Origin: an uncultured Clostridia bacterium
GTDB taxonomy: Bacteria > Bacillota > Clostridia > Oscillospirales > Oscillospiraceae
NCBI GenBank assembly: GCA_945862785.1
Contig: CAMAZB010000002.1
Coordinates: 1-52,035 of the forward strand
Direction: 5' to 3'
Length of the DNA stretch: 52,035 nt
The notes beneath the pieces were generated by a model. It had not been told where the DNA came from. It saw only the letters and a list, made by a program, of their open reading frames with translations, and did not search any database. Positions 10,216 to 19,340 of this stretch are shown one piece after another. Both the position numbers and the translations under genes were made by a program. Position 1 is the stretch's first letter. Each line of letters opens with the position of its first letter.

Positions 10216-10401
10216 ATTTCAATTATTTTTGCCGCTTCGTGTACGTGGCAAAAATACCCCGACCTAGCCGCCGGGGGCGGCGTTCACCAGTGACCGACGT
10301 CACTGGTGGGGGGAATCTACTGCGCAGCCGTTAGCAGCTTTGCTGCTTTACGGATGCGGCGTCCCCCTTGCGGGGAAAGGGGGGACGAAGTCCCCTCTTT
10401 A
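10216..10401 (-). repeat. Modular multi-hairpin intergenic repeat, copy 1 (purH-purD gap)
   Basis: Shares TTCAATTATTTT.GCCGC..CGTGTACGTGGC.AAAATAC...GCCGCC..GGGCGGCGTTCACCAGTGACCGA.GTCACTGGTGGGGG..TCTA...GGGGGGACGAAGTCCCCTCTTTA with 49276-49403. Confidence 0.85.
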
Positions 10402-11577
10402 ATGATGAAATAGCCGCATGCCGGTGAAGCACATGGTAATGCCATATTTATTTGCGGTAGCGATCACATGGTCATCCCGGATGCTGCCGCCCGGCTCGGC
10501 GATGTACTGGACGCCGGACTTCCGGGCACGCTCCACGTTGTCGCCGAAGGGGAAGAACGCGTCGCTGCCCACGGTCACGCCGGACTGGGTGGCGATCCAG
10601 GCCTTCTTTTCCTCGGCGGTCAGGATCTCGGGCTTCACCTTAAAGGTGTTCTGCCACACACCGTCGGCCAGAATGTCCTCATACTCGTCGGAGGTGTAGA
10701 TATCAATGGCGTTGTCCCGGTCAGGACGGCGGATATTGTCCACGAACTGCAGCCCCAGTACCTTGGGATGCTGCCGCAGATACCAGTTGTCCGCCTTCTG
10801 ACCCGCCAGACGGGTGCAGTGGATGCGGCTCTGCTGACCGGCGCCCACGCCGATGGCCTGGCCGTCCTTCACGTAGCAGACGGAGTTGGACTGGGTGTAT
10901 TTCAGCGTGATGAGGGAGACGATCATGTCGATCTTGGCCTGCTGAGGCAGGTCGTGGTTCTCGGTCACGATGTTGGTCAGCAGCTCCTCGTCAATTTTGA
11001 AGTTGTTGCGGCCCTGCTGGAAGGTAATGCCGAACACATCCTTGTACTCCTGGGGAGCGGGGACGTAATCGGGGTCGATCTGGACGACGTTGTAGCCGCC
11101 CTTTTTCTTGGTTTTCAGGATTTCCAGAGCCTCGTCGGTGTAGCCGGGGGCAATGACACCGTCGGACACCTCGGCCTTCAGATAGTTGGCAGTGGCGGCG
11201 TCGCAGATGTCGGACAGGGCCGCCCAGTCGCCATAGGAGCACAGGCGGTCGGCACCACGGGCCCGGATGTAAGCGCAGGCGATGGGGCTCAGCTCGGCGT
11301 CCTCGTCCACGAAATAGATCTTCTTATCCACGTCGCTCAGGGGCAGGCCCACGGCGGCGCCGGCGGGGGAGACGTGCTTGAAGGAAGCAGCGGAGGGAAG
11401 GCCGGTGGCGGCCTTCAGCTCCCGGACCAGCTGCCAGGAGTTGAAAGCGTCCAGGAAGTTGATGTAGCCGGGCTTGCCGTTCAGCACGGTGATGGGCAGG
11501 TCGCTGCCGTCCTTCATGAAGATGCGGGAGGGCTTCTGGTTGGGGTTGCAGCCGTATTTCAGTTCCAGTTCGTTCAT
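10399..11577 (-). CDS. purH: Phosphoribosylaminoimidazolecarboxamide formyltransferase, stand-alone (no IMP cyclohydrolase domain)
   Basis: MNELELKYGCNPNQKPSRIF...ASFKHVSPAGAAVG...TQSNSVCYVKDGQAIGVGAGQQSRIHCTRLA; about 390 aa, AICARFT portion only. Confidence 0.9.
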   Translation of the reverse strand: MNELELKYGCNPNQKPSRIFMKDGSDLPITVLNGKPGYINFLDAFNSWQLVRELKAATGLPSAASFKHVSPAGAAVGLPLSDVDKKIYFVDEDAELSPIACAYIRARGADRLCSYGDWAALSDICDAATANYLKAEVSDGVIAPGYTDEALEILKTKKKGGYNVVQIDPDYVPAPQEYKDVFGITFQQGRNNFKIDEELLTNIVTENHDLPQQAKIDMIVSLITLKYTQSNSVCYVKDGQAIGVGAGQQSRIHCTRLAGQKADNWYLRQHPKVLGLQFVDNIRRPDRDNAIDIYTSDEYEDILADGVWQNTFKVKPEILTAEEKKAWIATQSGVTVGSDAFFPFGDNVERARKSGVQYIAEPGGSIRDDHVIATANKYGITMCFTGMRLFHH

Positions 11578-11588
11578 GAAAACACACC

Positions 11589-12194
11589 TCAATTTTCGGT
11601 AATTTGTTTACATAACATTTCTGCCGCCTGGGGGAGCAAAATCCATTCCGCCTGCTCCATCACCCGGCGCTGCAGGACCTCTGCCGTGTCACCGGGGAGG
11701 ATCTCCACGGCCTTTTGCAGCAGAATGCGGCCTCCGTCGGGAATTTCGTTCACCAGATGGACGGTGGCGCCGGTGACCTTTACGCCACGGGCCAAAGCCG
11801 CCTCATGGACCTTCAGACCGTACATTCCCTTACCGCAGAAGGAGGGGATCAGGGAGGGGTGGATGTTGATGATGCGGTCAGGCCACTGCTTCACGAAATC
11901 GGCGGACAGGATGGATAGGAACCCGGCCAGGATGATAACGTCCACCCGGTATTCCGTCAGCTTTTCGTTCAAAGCGGACTCAAAGGCCTCCTGGGTCATC
12001 TGCTTTTTGGGGACGGCCACGCCGGGCACGCCGTGGTTGGCGGCCCGGGTCAGGGCGTAGGCGCTCTCGTTGCTGGCGCACACCAGCACGATCTCTCCGT
12101 GGGGAATGTCCCCCCGCTCCTGGGCGTTCAGCAGCGCCTCCAGATTGGTGCCGCCGCCGGAGACGAATACGGCGATGCGGGCCTTTGTTAACAT
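11589..12194 (-). CDS. purN: Phosphoribosylglycinamide formyltransferase
   Basis: [16 protein letters not shown]...[36 protein letters not shown]...[17 protein letters not shown]. Confidence 0.95.
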   Translation of the reverse strand: MLTKARIAVFVSGGGTNLEALLNAQERGDIPHGEIVLVCASNESAYALTRAANHGVPGVAVPKKQMTQEAFESALNEKLTEYRVDVIILAGFLSILSADFVKQWPDRIINIHPSLIPSFCGKGMYGLKVHEAALARGVKVTGATVHLVNEIPDGGRILLQKAVEILPGDTAEVLQRRVMEQAEWILLPQAAEMLCKQITEN

Positions 12195-13213
12195 AATGTT
12201 ACACGCTCCTCGCCGGAGACGATCTCGCCAATCACGTAGGCGCCGCAGTCCAGGGCGGCGATGGCCTTGTCCGCGTCCTCTTTCGCCACAATGACAGTCA
12301 TGCCCACGCCCATGTTGTAGGTGTTGAACATATCGTGCTCGGGGATGTTGCCCTTGCTCTGGAGCATGGAGAAGATGGGCAGCGTGCGGATGGCGTTCTT
12401 CTCAATCTTGGCGGTCAGGCCGTCGGGCAGGCAGCGGGGGATGTTCTCGAAGAAGCCGCCGCCGGTGATGTGGCTGATGCCCTTCACATTGGCGGCCTCC
12501 AGGCAGCGCAGGACGGGCTTGACGTAGATACGGGTGGGCTCCAGCAGAGCCTCGCCCAGGGTGCGGCCCAGCTCGTCGGAGTAAACGTTCAGGTCGGCGT
12601 GCTCCACGTCAAAGACCTTCCGCACCAGGGAGAAGCCGTTGGAGTGGATGCCGCTGGAGGGCAGGGCGATGATGACGTCGCCGGGGACCATGGTGTTGTG
12701 GTCGATGACCTTGGGCTTGTCCACGATACCCACGGAGAAGCCCGCCAGGTCGTAGTCGTCAGCGGCCATCATGCCGGGGTGCTCGGCGGTCTCGCCGCCA
12801 ATGAGGGCGCAGCCGGACTGGACGCAGCCCTCTGCCACGCCGGAGACCAGGGTGGCTACCTTTTCCGGCTCGTTCTTGCCAATGGCAATGTAATCCAGGA
12901 AAAACAGGGGTTTGGCGCCGCAGCAGATGATGTCGTTGACACACATGGCCACGCAGTCGATACCCACGGTATCGTGCTTGTCCATGAGCTGGGCAATGCG
13001 GATCTTGGTGCCCACGCCGTCGGTGCCGGAGACCAGCACGGGCTCCTTCATCCCGGCGAAGTCGGGGGCGAACAGGCCGCCGAAGCCGCCGATATCGGAC
13101 ACGACGCCGGGGATCATGGTGCGCTTGACATGGGCGCTCATCAGCTTCACGCCCTCGTAGCCGGCCTCAATATTTACGCCGGCGTCCCGGTAGCTGTCAG
13201 AAAAACTACGCAT
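12188..13213 (-). CDS. purM: Phosphoribosylformylglycinamidine cyclo-ligase
   Basis: [18 protein letters not shown]...[12 protein letters not shown]...[12 protein letters not shown]...[13 protein letters not shown]; start overlaps the purF stop. Confidence 0.95.
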   Translation of the reverse strand: MRSFSDSYRDAGVNIEAGYEGVKLMSAHVKRTMIPGVVSDIGGFGGLFAPDFAGMKEPVLVSGTDGVGTKIRIAQLMDKHDTVGIDCVAMCVNDIICCGAKPLFFLDYIAIGKNEPEKVATLVSGVAEGCVQSGCALIGGETAEHPGMMAADDYDLAGFSVGIVDKPKVIDHNTMVPGDVIIALPSSGIHSNGFSLVRKVFDVEHADLNVYSDELGRTLGEALLEPTRIYVKPVLRCLEAANVKGISHITGGGFFENIPRCLPDGLTAKIEKNAIRTLPIFSMLQSKGNIPEHDMFNTYNMGVGMTVIVAKEDADKAIAALDCGAYVIGEIVSGEERVTLC

Positions 13214-14714
13214 CTTCCTCTTTCTTCCTTTCACAAATCTTGCACTCGAAGCGGTCTTTTCCGCAGTCCTGAGGAATGGGAGTTGGGTATCCGCCGCCGA
13301 AGCAGGCGGTGCAGAAACCGCATTCGGTGTTGTCCGCCAGCTTCACCACGTCGTCCAGGCTGAGATAGCCCAGGGAGTCCACGCCGATGATCTCAGCGAT
13401 TTCATCCACAGTGTGGTGGTTGGCGATGAGCTTGTTCTTGTCGTCGATGTCGGTGCCGTAGTAGCACTCGGAAACGAAGGGCGGCGCGCTGACCCGCATG
13501 TGGATCTCCTTGGCGCCGGCCTTGCGGAGCAGGTCGATGGTGCGGCGGCAGGTGGTGCCCCGGACGATGGAATCGTCAATCAGGACTACCCGCTTTCCCT
13601 CCACCACGGACCGGATGGGGTTCAGCTTGATGTTGACCTCATTCTCCCGCATATCCTGGGTGGGGGAGATGAAGGTCCGGCCGATGTACTTGTTTTTGAT
13701 GAAGCCCAGCCCAAAGGGAATGCCGGATTGCTTGGCATAGCCCATGGCGGCGTCCAGACCGGAGTCCGGCACGCCGATGACGATGTCCGCCTGGACAGGG
13801 TGCTCCAGTGCCAGGAAGGCGCCGGCCCGCTGGCGGGCGATGTGGACGCTGCTACCGTCAATGACGGAGTCTGGCCGGGCGAAGTAGATAAACTCAAAAA
13901 CGCACAGTTTCTTGGGGGCTTTGCCGCAGTGGCTGGTGTCGGACTTGATGCCCGTCTTGTCCACCACCACGATCTCGCCGGGGCGGATGTCCCGCTCGAA
14001 CTTGGCGCCGATGGCGTCCAATCCGCAGGACTCGGAGGCGAACACCACACTGCCGTCCTTCAGCTTGCCCATACACAGGGGGCGGAAACCGTTGGGGTCC
14101 CGGACGGCAATGAGTTTGGTGGGGGAGGAGATCACCAGGGAGTAGGCGCCCACGATTTTGTCCATGGAGGCGGAGACGGCGGCTTCAATGGAGGGGGCCT
14201 TCAGGCGCTCCTGGACGATGATGTAGGCGATAACCTCGGAGTCGGTGGTGGTGTGGAAGATGGAGCCCTTGCTTTCCAGCTCCTGACGCAGCTCATGGGA
14301 ATTGGTCAGGTTGCCGTTGTGGGCTAGGGCCATGCGCCCCTTGTAGTGGTTTACCAGAATAGGCTGAACGTTGCGCTTGTTGTCGGAGCCGGTGGTGCCG
14401 TAGCGCACGTGGCCCACGGCGATGTTGCCGGTGCCCAGGGACTTGAGCCGTTCCCGGGGGAACACCTCGCTGACCAGGCCCACGTCCCGCCAGGAGGTAA
14501 AGAGGCCGTCGTCGTTCACCACAATGCCGGCGCTCTCCTGGCCCCGGTGCTGCAGGGCATAGAGTGCGTAATAGGCGTAGGAGGCCACATCCGTGGTGGC
14601 TTTGGAAAAGACGCCGAAGACGCCGCACTCCTCGTGAATGTGGCGCTCGGTGAAACCGGCCGGGACGGCTTCTCCGTTGAAGCCGCCCGCCGGGGCAGTG
14701 TATTCAGTTCGCAT
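13206..14714 (-). CDS. purF: Amidophosphoribosyltransferase (canonical)
   Basis: Short propeptide then [47 protein letters not shown]-terminal CGFCTACF cysteines. Confidence 0.95.
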   Translation of the reverse strand: MRTEYTAPAGGFNGEAVPAGFTERHIHEECGVFGVFSKATTDVASYAYYALYALQHRGQESAGIVVNDDGLFTSWRDVGLVSEVFPRERLKSLGTGNIAVGHVRYGTTGSDNKRNVQPILVNHYKGRMALAHNGNLTNSHELRQELESKGSIFHTTTDSEVIAYIIVQERLKAPSIEAAVSASMDKIVGAYSLVISSPTKLIAVRDPNGFRPLCMGKLKDGSVVFASESCGLDAIGAKFERDIRPGEIVVVDKTGIKSDTSHCGKAPKKLCVFEFIYFARPDSVIDGSSVHIARQRAGAFLALEHPVQADIVIGVPDSGLDAAMGYAKQSGIPFGLGFIKNKYIGRTFISPTQDMRENEVNIKLNPIRSVVEGKRVVLIDDSIVRGTTCRRTIDLLRKAGAKEIHMRVSAPPFVSECYYGTDIDDKNKLIANHHTVDEIAEIIGVDSLGYLSLDDVVKLADNTECGFCTACFGGGYPTPIPQDCGKDRFECKICERKKEEDA

Positions 14715-15423
14715 CGTGGTCCAGGAGGCGCTTCATGATCTCGGCATAGGCGTCTTCCACGCCGCCCATGTCCCGGCGGAAGCGGTCCTTGTCCAGCTTC
14801 TCATGGGTCTTGCTGTCCCACAGACGGCAGGTGTCAGGACTGATCTCGTCAGCCAGCACGATGGTGCCGTCACTGGTTTTGCCGAACTCCAGCTTGAAGT
14901 CCACCAGGGTCACGCCGCACTCGCGCCAAAAGGCTTTGAGCACATCGTTGACGGCGAAGGAGTACTTCTTGATCAGGTCAATCTCCTCCCGGGTGGCCAG
15001 CTTCAGGGCGATGGCATGATACTCGTTCAGCAGAGGGTCGTGGAGGTCGTCGTTCTTATAGGAAAACTCAATGGTGGGCTGGTCGAACACGATGCCCTCC
15101 TCCACGCCGTAGCGGGAGGCGAAGTGACCGGCGGAGATATTGCGGACGATGACCTCCAGGGGCACGATGGAGACCTTCTTCACCAGGGTCTCCCGCTGGG
15201 AGAGCTCCTTGACAAAGTGGGTGGGGATACCGGCCTTTTCCATCTTATCCATCAGACGGTTGGTCATCTGGTTGTTGATAACGCCCTTGCCCGCGATGGT
15301 GCCCTTTTTCAGGCCGTCCAGGGCGGTGGCGTCGTCCTTGTAGTCCACAATGACCAGCTCGGGATCGTCAGTGGCGTAAACCTTCTTGGCCTTGCCTTCG
15401 TAAATCTGCTCTAACTTTTTCAT
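14704..15423 (-). CDS. purC: SAICAR synthetase (canonical)
   Basis: IYEGKAKKVY; VPLEVIVRNISAGHF; VDFKLEFG; LADEISPDTCRLWD. Confidence 0.95.
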   Translation of the reverse strand: MKKLEQIYEGKAKKVYATDDPELVIVDYKDDATALDGLKKGTIAGKGVINNQMTNRLMDKMEKAGIPTHFVKELSQRETLVKKVSIVPLEVIVRNISAGHFASRYGVEEGIVFDQPTIEFSYKNDDLHDPLLNEYHAIALKLATREEIDLIKKYSFAVNDVLKAFWRECGVTLVDFKLEFGKTSDGTIVLADEISPDTCRLWDSKTHEKLDKDRFRRDMGGVEDAYAEIMKRLLDHDAN

Positions 15424-15474
15424 GAAATCGCCTTCTTCAAAAGATTCAAAATAGGATTTTTAGAGAAAGAAAGA

Positions 15475-16896
15475 TTATTCCTTTCCGGTCCAGCAATAGG
15501 TACAAATTTTATCGCGGTCGATGCCGATGGCCTCCAGCAGGCCGTCCAGGGACTGGTAGCCCAGGGAGTCGAAGCCCATCTCCTTGCAGATGGTGCTCAG
15601 CAGACACTGACCCCGCTCGGTGGAGGCGTCGGCGTATTCTTCCAGGTGTTCCTGGCCCTCGTCGCCCTCCAGCTCCTGAACCGTCCGCCGGGCCAGCAGC
15701 TCCATGTCCGAGTTGCTGCGGGAGAAGTTCAGGTACTTGCAGCCGTACATAATGGGCGGGCAGGCGGAGCGCATATGTACCTCGGCGGCGCCGCTCTCGT
15801 AAAGGAAATCCACGGTTTCCCGGAGCTGAGTACCCCGGACGATGGAGTCGTCCACGAACAGCAGCTTCTTGCCCTCGATGAGCTCGGGCACGGGGATCTG
15901 CTTCATCTTGGCCACCTGGTTCCGCACGTCCTGGTTGGCGGGCATGAAGGACCGGGGCCAGGTGGGGGTGTACTTCACGAAGGGACGGGCGAAGGGCTTG
16001 CCGCTGCGGTTGGCGAAGCCGATGGCGTGGGGCAGGCCGGAATCCGGCACGCCGGCCACAAAATCCACCTTGGGCAGGCGGCCCTGGGCCACCTCGTCCC
16101 GGGCCATGATCTCGCCGTTGCGGTAGCGCATGACCTCCACGTTGACGCCCTCGTAGTTGGAGTTGGGATAGCCGTAATAGGTCCAGAGGAACGCGCAGAT
16201 ACGCATGTTTTCTCCGGCGGGAGACAGGGATTCCACGCCCTCCGCCGTGATCTTCACGATCTCCTGGGGGCCCAGTTCATAGCAAGTCTGGTAGCCCAGC
16301 TTCTGGTAGGCGAAGGATTCGAAAGAGACGCAGCAGCCGTCGTCGTTTTTTCCCACCAGCACAGGCAGGCGGCCCAGCTTGTCCCGGGCGGCGATGATAC
16401 CGTCCTCCGTCAAAAGCAGGATGGTGGAGGAGCCGTCAATGACTTCCTGGGCGTAACGGATGCCCTCCAGCAGGGAATCCTTCTGATTGATGAGAGCCGC
16501 CGTCAGCTCCGAGGCGTTGACCTTGCCGTTGCTCTGGGCCATGAACTGATGGCCGTGGTCGGAGAAATAGGTTTCCACAAGCTGCTCGGCATTGTTGATG
16601 ATACCCACGGTGGTGATGGCGTAAAGTCCCAGGTGGGACCGGACCAGCAGGGGCTGGGGATCCGTATCGGAGATGCAGCCGATGCCGCTGCAGCCGTGGA
16701 AGTCCGCCAGGTCCCCCTCGAACTTGGTGCGGAAGGGGGTGTTCTCAATGTTGTGGATCTGCCGTTGGAAGCCGCTGGCCTTGTCGTAGATGGCCATGCC
16801 GCCCCGGCGGGTGCCCAGATGAGAGTGGTAGTCCACACCGAAGAAAATATCAAGCACGCAATCTCTCTTGGAGATCGCTCCAAAAAACCCGCCCAT
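15475..16896 (-). CDS. Divergent PurF paralogue (PurF2) with apparently inactivated glutaminase domain
   Basis: N-terminus [12 protein letters not shown] (Cys to Gly at the nucleophile position); PRPP loop [13 protein letters not shown] retained; C-terminal CTYC retained; start overlaps the upstream stop (TAATGG). Confidence 0.9.
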   Translation of the reverse strand: MGGFFGAISKRDCVLDIFFGVDYHSHLGTRRGGMAIYDKASGFQRQIHNIENTPFRTKFEGDLADFHGCSGIGCISDTDPQPLLVRSHLGLYAITTVGIINNAEQLVETYFSDHGHQFMAQSNGKVNASELTAALINQKDSLLEGIRYAQEVIDGSSTILLLTEDGIIAARDKLGRLPVLVGKNDDGCCVSFESFAYQKLGYQTCYELGPQEIVKITAEGVESLSPAGENMRICAFLWTYYGYPNSNYEGVNVEVMRYRNGEIMARDEVAQGRLPKVDFVAGVPDSGLPHAIGFANRSGKPFARPFVKYTPTWPRSFMPANQDVRNQVAKMKQIPVPELIEGKKLLFVDDSIVRGTQLRETVDFLYESGAAEVHMRSACPPIMYGCKYLNFSRSNSDMELLARRTVQELEGDEGQEHLEEYADASTERGQCLLSTICKEMGFDSLGYQSLDGLLEAIGIDRDKICTYCWTGKE

Positions 16897-17576
16897 TACG
16901 CAAAGAACAGCTTGGAGAGGGTCATGGGATCGATGTACTGACCATCCTTGTACACACGCATGTTGCCGGAAGCGATCTCGTCGATCAGCATCACATTGCC
17001 GTCGGCGTCATAGCCATACTCAAACTTGATGTCGTACAGCACCAGGCCCTTTTCCTTCAGGTCATCGGCCACGATCTGGGTGATCTTCTGGGTCATTTCC
17101 TTCATGTCGTCATACTGCTTCTCGGTCATAACGCCCAGCACCACCAGGCCGTCCTTGGTGACCAGGGGATCGCCCAGCTCGTCGTTCTTGAAGGTGGTCT
17201 CCACATAGGCGGGCAGATCAGCGCCCTCCTCCACATAGTCCTTGTAACGGCGCAGGAAGCTGCCCACGGCCTTGTGGCGGCAGATGACCTCCAGACCCTT
17301 GCCGAACACCTTGGCGGGCAGGACTTCCATGGTGGTGTCATCCAGATTGGCGCTGACATAGTGGGTGCGGATACCGGCGGCGTTGATCTTCTCAAAGAAG
17401 TAGATGGACATACGCAGGTTCACATCGCCCACGCCGTCGATGGTCAGACCCACGGAGTTCTCACCGGGATCGAACACGCCGTCCTTGCCGGTGCAGTCGT
17501 CCTTGAACTTCAGCAGGTAGTTGCCGTTGTCCAGCGCGTAGACATTTTTCGTTTTGCCGGTATACACGAGATTCAT
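16896..17576 (-). CDS. Divergent SAICAR synthetase-family paralogue (PurC2)
   Basis: 226 aa; [45 protein letters not shown] in place of DEISPDTCRLW; GGAGG ribosome-binding site. Confidence 0.88.
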   Translation of the reverse strand: MNLVYTGKTKNVYALDNGNYLLKFKDDCTGKDGVFDPGENSVGLTIDGVGDVNLRMSIYFFEKINAAGIRTHYVSANLDDTTMEVLPAKVFGKGLEVICRHKAVGSFLRRYKDYVEEGADLPAYVETTFKNDELGDPLVTKDGLVVLGVMTEKQYDDMKEMTQKITQIVADDLKEKGLVLYDIKFEYGYDADGNVMLIDEIASGNMRVYKDGQYIDPMTLSKLFFA

Positions 17577-17629
17577 GATACGTTACCTCCAGAATAATGG
17601 TTTGAATGGGGGAAAAGTTTGATTTATGA

Positions 17630-18127
17630 TCACAGGGAGGACAGTTCCGCCTGTAATTTCGCCTCTTTTTCCGCGATCTGTTTCGCCATGTCCGCACGCT
17701 GCGCGTCCAGCTTGGCGGCCAGCTCGTCGTCACTGACGGCCAGGATCTGAGCTGCCAGCACGGCGGCGTTCTTGGCGCCGTTGATGGCCACGGTTGCCAC
17801 GGGAATGCTGCTGGGCATCTGGACGGTGGCAAGCAGAGCGTCCAATCCGTCCATGGCGCCGCCCTTCATGGGGATGCCGATGACAGGGAGGGTGGAGTTG
17901 CCGGCGAAAGCGCCGGCCAGGTGGGCCGCCATACCGGCGGCGCAGATCAGTACGCCGAAGCCGTTTGCCCGGGCGTTTTTCGCAAAGTCCGCGGCGGCGG
18001 CGGGGGTGCGGTGGGCGCTGAGGATGTGGGCCTCATAGGGGATGCCGAAGGCGTCCAGCTGGCCGCAGGCGCCCTTGACCACAGGCCAGTCAGAATCCGA
18101 GCCCATGATGATGGCAACTTTTTTCAT
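17630..18127 (-). CDS. purE: N5-carboxyaminoimidazole ribonucleotide mutase (class I PurE)
   Basis: VAIIMGSDSDWPVV...SAHRTP...AAGMAAHLAGAFAGNSTLPVIGIPM. Confidence 0.95.
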   Translation of the reverse strand: MKKVAIIMGSDSDWPVVKGACGQLDAFGIPYEAHILSAHRTPAAAADFAKNARANGFGVLICAAGMAAHLAGAFAGNSTLPVIGIPMKGGAMDGLDALLATVQMPSSIPVATVAINGAKNAAVLAAQILAVSDDELAAKLDAQRADMAKQIAEKEAKLQAELSSL

Positions 18128-18145
18128 AGCGGGTCTCCTTTTCTA

Positions 18146-18871
18146 TTACAGCTTTTTCCGCATGACGGTCAGTTGGAAGATGCCGTCGGCGAAGTATTCG
18201 TTGGAGCAGAACACCGGCTTGCCGTCGATGTCGAAGTCCACCTCGTCCATGTTCAGCAGCGGGGTGCCCACGGGTACCTGGAAGATCTCCGCCAGCGCCG
18301 CGTCAGCCACGGTGGGCCGCAGGTCCGTCAGGTCCAGATAGGGATTCACGCCGCAGAACTGCTGGAGAAAGTGGAAGAAGGGGAGCTTGAGGTCCTTGAT
18401 GGTGTAATTACCCTGGGCCAGGGCCTTTTCAATAACGTCCTCGCAGTAGATGGCGGGCTTGCCGTCGGCCGTGCAGAGACGGCAGACCCGGATGATGGGG
18501 GTTCCCTCCGGGATCTGGAGCTGGGAAGCGATCTTGGCGGTGGCGGTGCCCTCGGAGAACTGGACGGAAGCCACAGCCGCCTCGTGGCCGCTCTGGCGGA
18601 TCATGTCCAGGAACTCCACCTCAATGTCCATGCGAGTCCGGACGTTCAGAACGTGGCGGTTGATGATGGTGCCCACGCCGTGGCGGCGGGTGATGAAGCC
18701 CTCCCGTTCCAGAGATGCCAGGATATCCCGCAGCTGGGTACGGCTGATCCCCAGGGATTCCGCCAGGACGCTTTCCCGGGGCAGGCGCTGGCAGGAGGCG
18801 AATTCGCCGTCCTTCATGGCGGACAGCAACTGGGCGCGGATGGTCTTAGACTGAGTCGGCTGACTGCTCAT
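18146..18871 (-). CDS. GntR-family transcriptional regulator (HTH + UTRA)
   Basis: LPRESVLAESLGISRTQLRDILASLEREGFITRRHGVGTII then UTRA-like effector domain; start 18871 preceded by GAGGTG. Confidence 0.9.
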   Translation of the reverse strand: MSSQPTQSKTIRAQLLSAMKDGEFASCQRLPRESVLAESLGISRTQLRDILASLEREGFITRRHGVGTIINRHVLNVRTRMDIEVEFLDMIRQSGHEAAVASVQFSEGTATAKIASQLQIPEGTPIIRVCRLCTADGKPAIYCEDVIEKALAQGNYTIKDLKLPFFHFLQQFCGVNPYLDLTDLRPTVADAALAEIFQVPVGTPLLNMDEVDFDIDGKPVFCSNEYFADGIFQLTVMRKKL

Positions 18872-18894
18872 GTCATTCACCTCATAAAACATAA

Positions 18895-18927
18895 AATAGG
18901 TACTACCCATTAAAGGTCGTACCTATT
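18895..18927. promoter_or_regulatory. 33-bp imperfect palindrome, candidate GntR operator
   Basis: AATAGGTACTACC-CATTAA-AGGTCGTACCTATT; 9-bp perfect outer arms, located 24-56 nt before the regulator start. Confidence 0.65.
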
Positions 18928-19119
18928 GTATCGAATTTCCCGCCGCCCTGCAATTAGCAGATTCGACAGATTGAAACAGGGTTTTTTGGCCCGCTTTGGT
19001 AAGAGCGGAAGAAGGACGAAACCCGTCGGATTCCTGTGTAATTTAACGGTGGACAGATGTCCGCAAATTCGCATAATGGGACCATAACGCCGGCAGAAAC
19101 GTGAGATGGGAAAGCGGAT

Positions 19120-19281
19120 ATGAAAAACATCATTCTGATCGGAATGCCCGGCACTGGGAAAAGCGTGGTGGGACAAGCCCTGGCGGCACGCCTGGGCTAT
19201 ACCTTTATTGATGTGGACGATCTCATCGTCGCTGCTTCTAAAACCAACGGGACTGCCATAAGGCAGTCTCGTTTCAGCTAG
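19120..19281 (+). pseudogene. Shikimate kinase 5' remnant
   Basis: [40 protein letters not shown], then non-homologous [14 protein letters not shown]-loop and DxD present, remainder missing. Confidence 0.75.
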
Positions 19282-19305
19282 CCGAAAAGACTTTTTCGAC
19301 AAGCT

Positions 19306-19337
19306 AAAACGCTGGCTTGTAAAAGCCAGCGTTTTTG
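19306..19337. terminator. Bidirectional-type terminator
   Basis: AAAACGCTGGCTT-GTA-AAAGCCAGCGTTTTT directly after the ABC ATPase stop. Confidence 0.8.
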
Positions 19338-19340
19338 TGT

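Noticed and set aside
10468-12060. 530-aa plus-strand ORF, and similar long antisense ORFs (12335-13363, 13413-14327, 15646-16941, 17921-18913, 20044-21327, 28883-29998, 42584-43978, 49479-50960)
   Set aside because: All lie opposite well-identified genes and have shadow-type composition.
14704-14714. Possible frameshift at the purC-purF junction
   Set aside because: Simple overlapping stop/start (ATGCGAACTGA); both proteins are full length.
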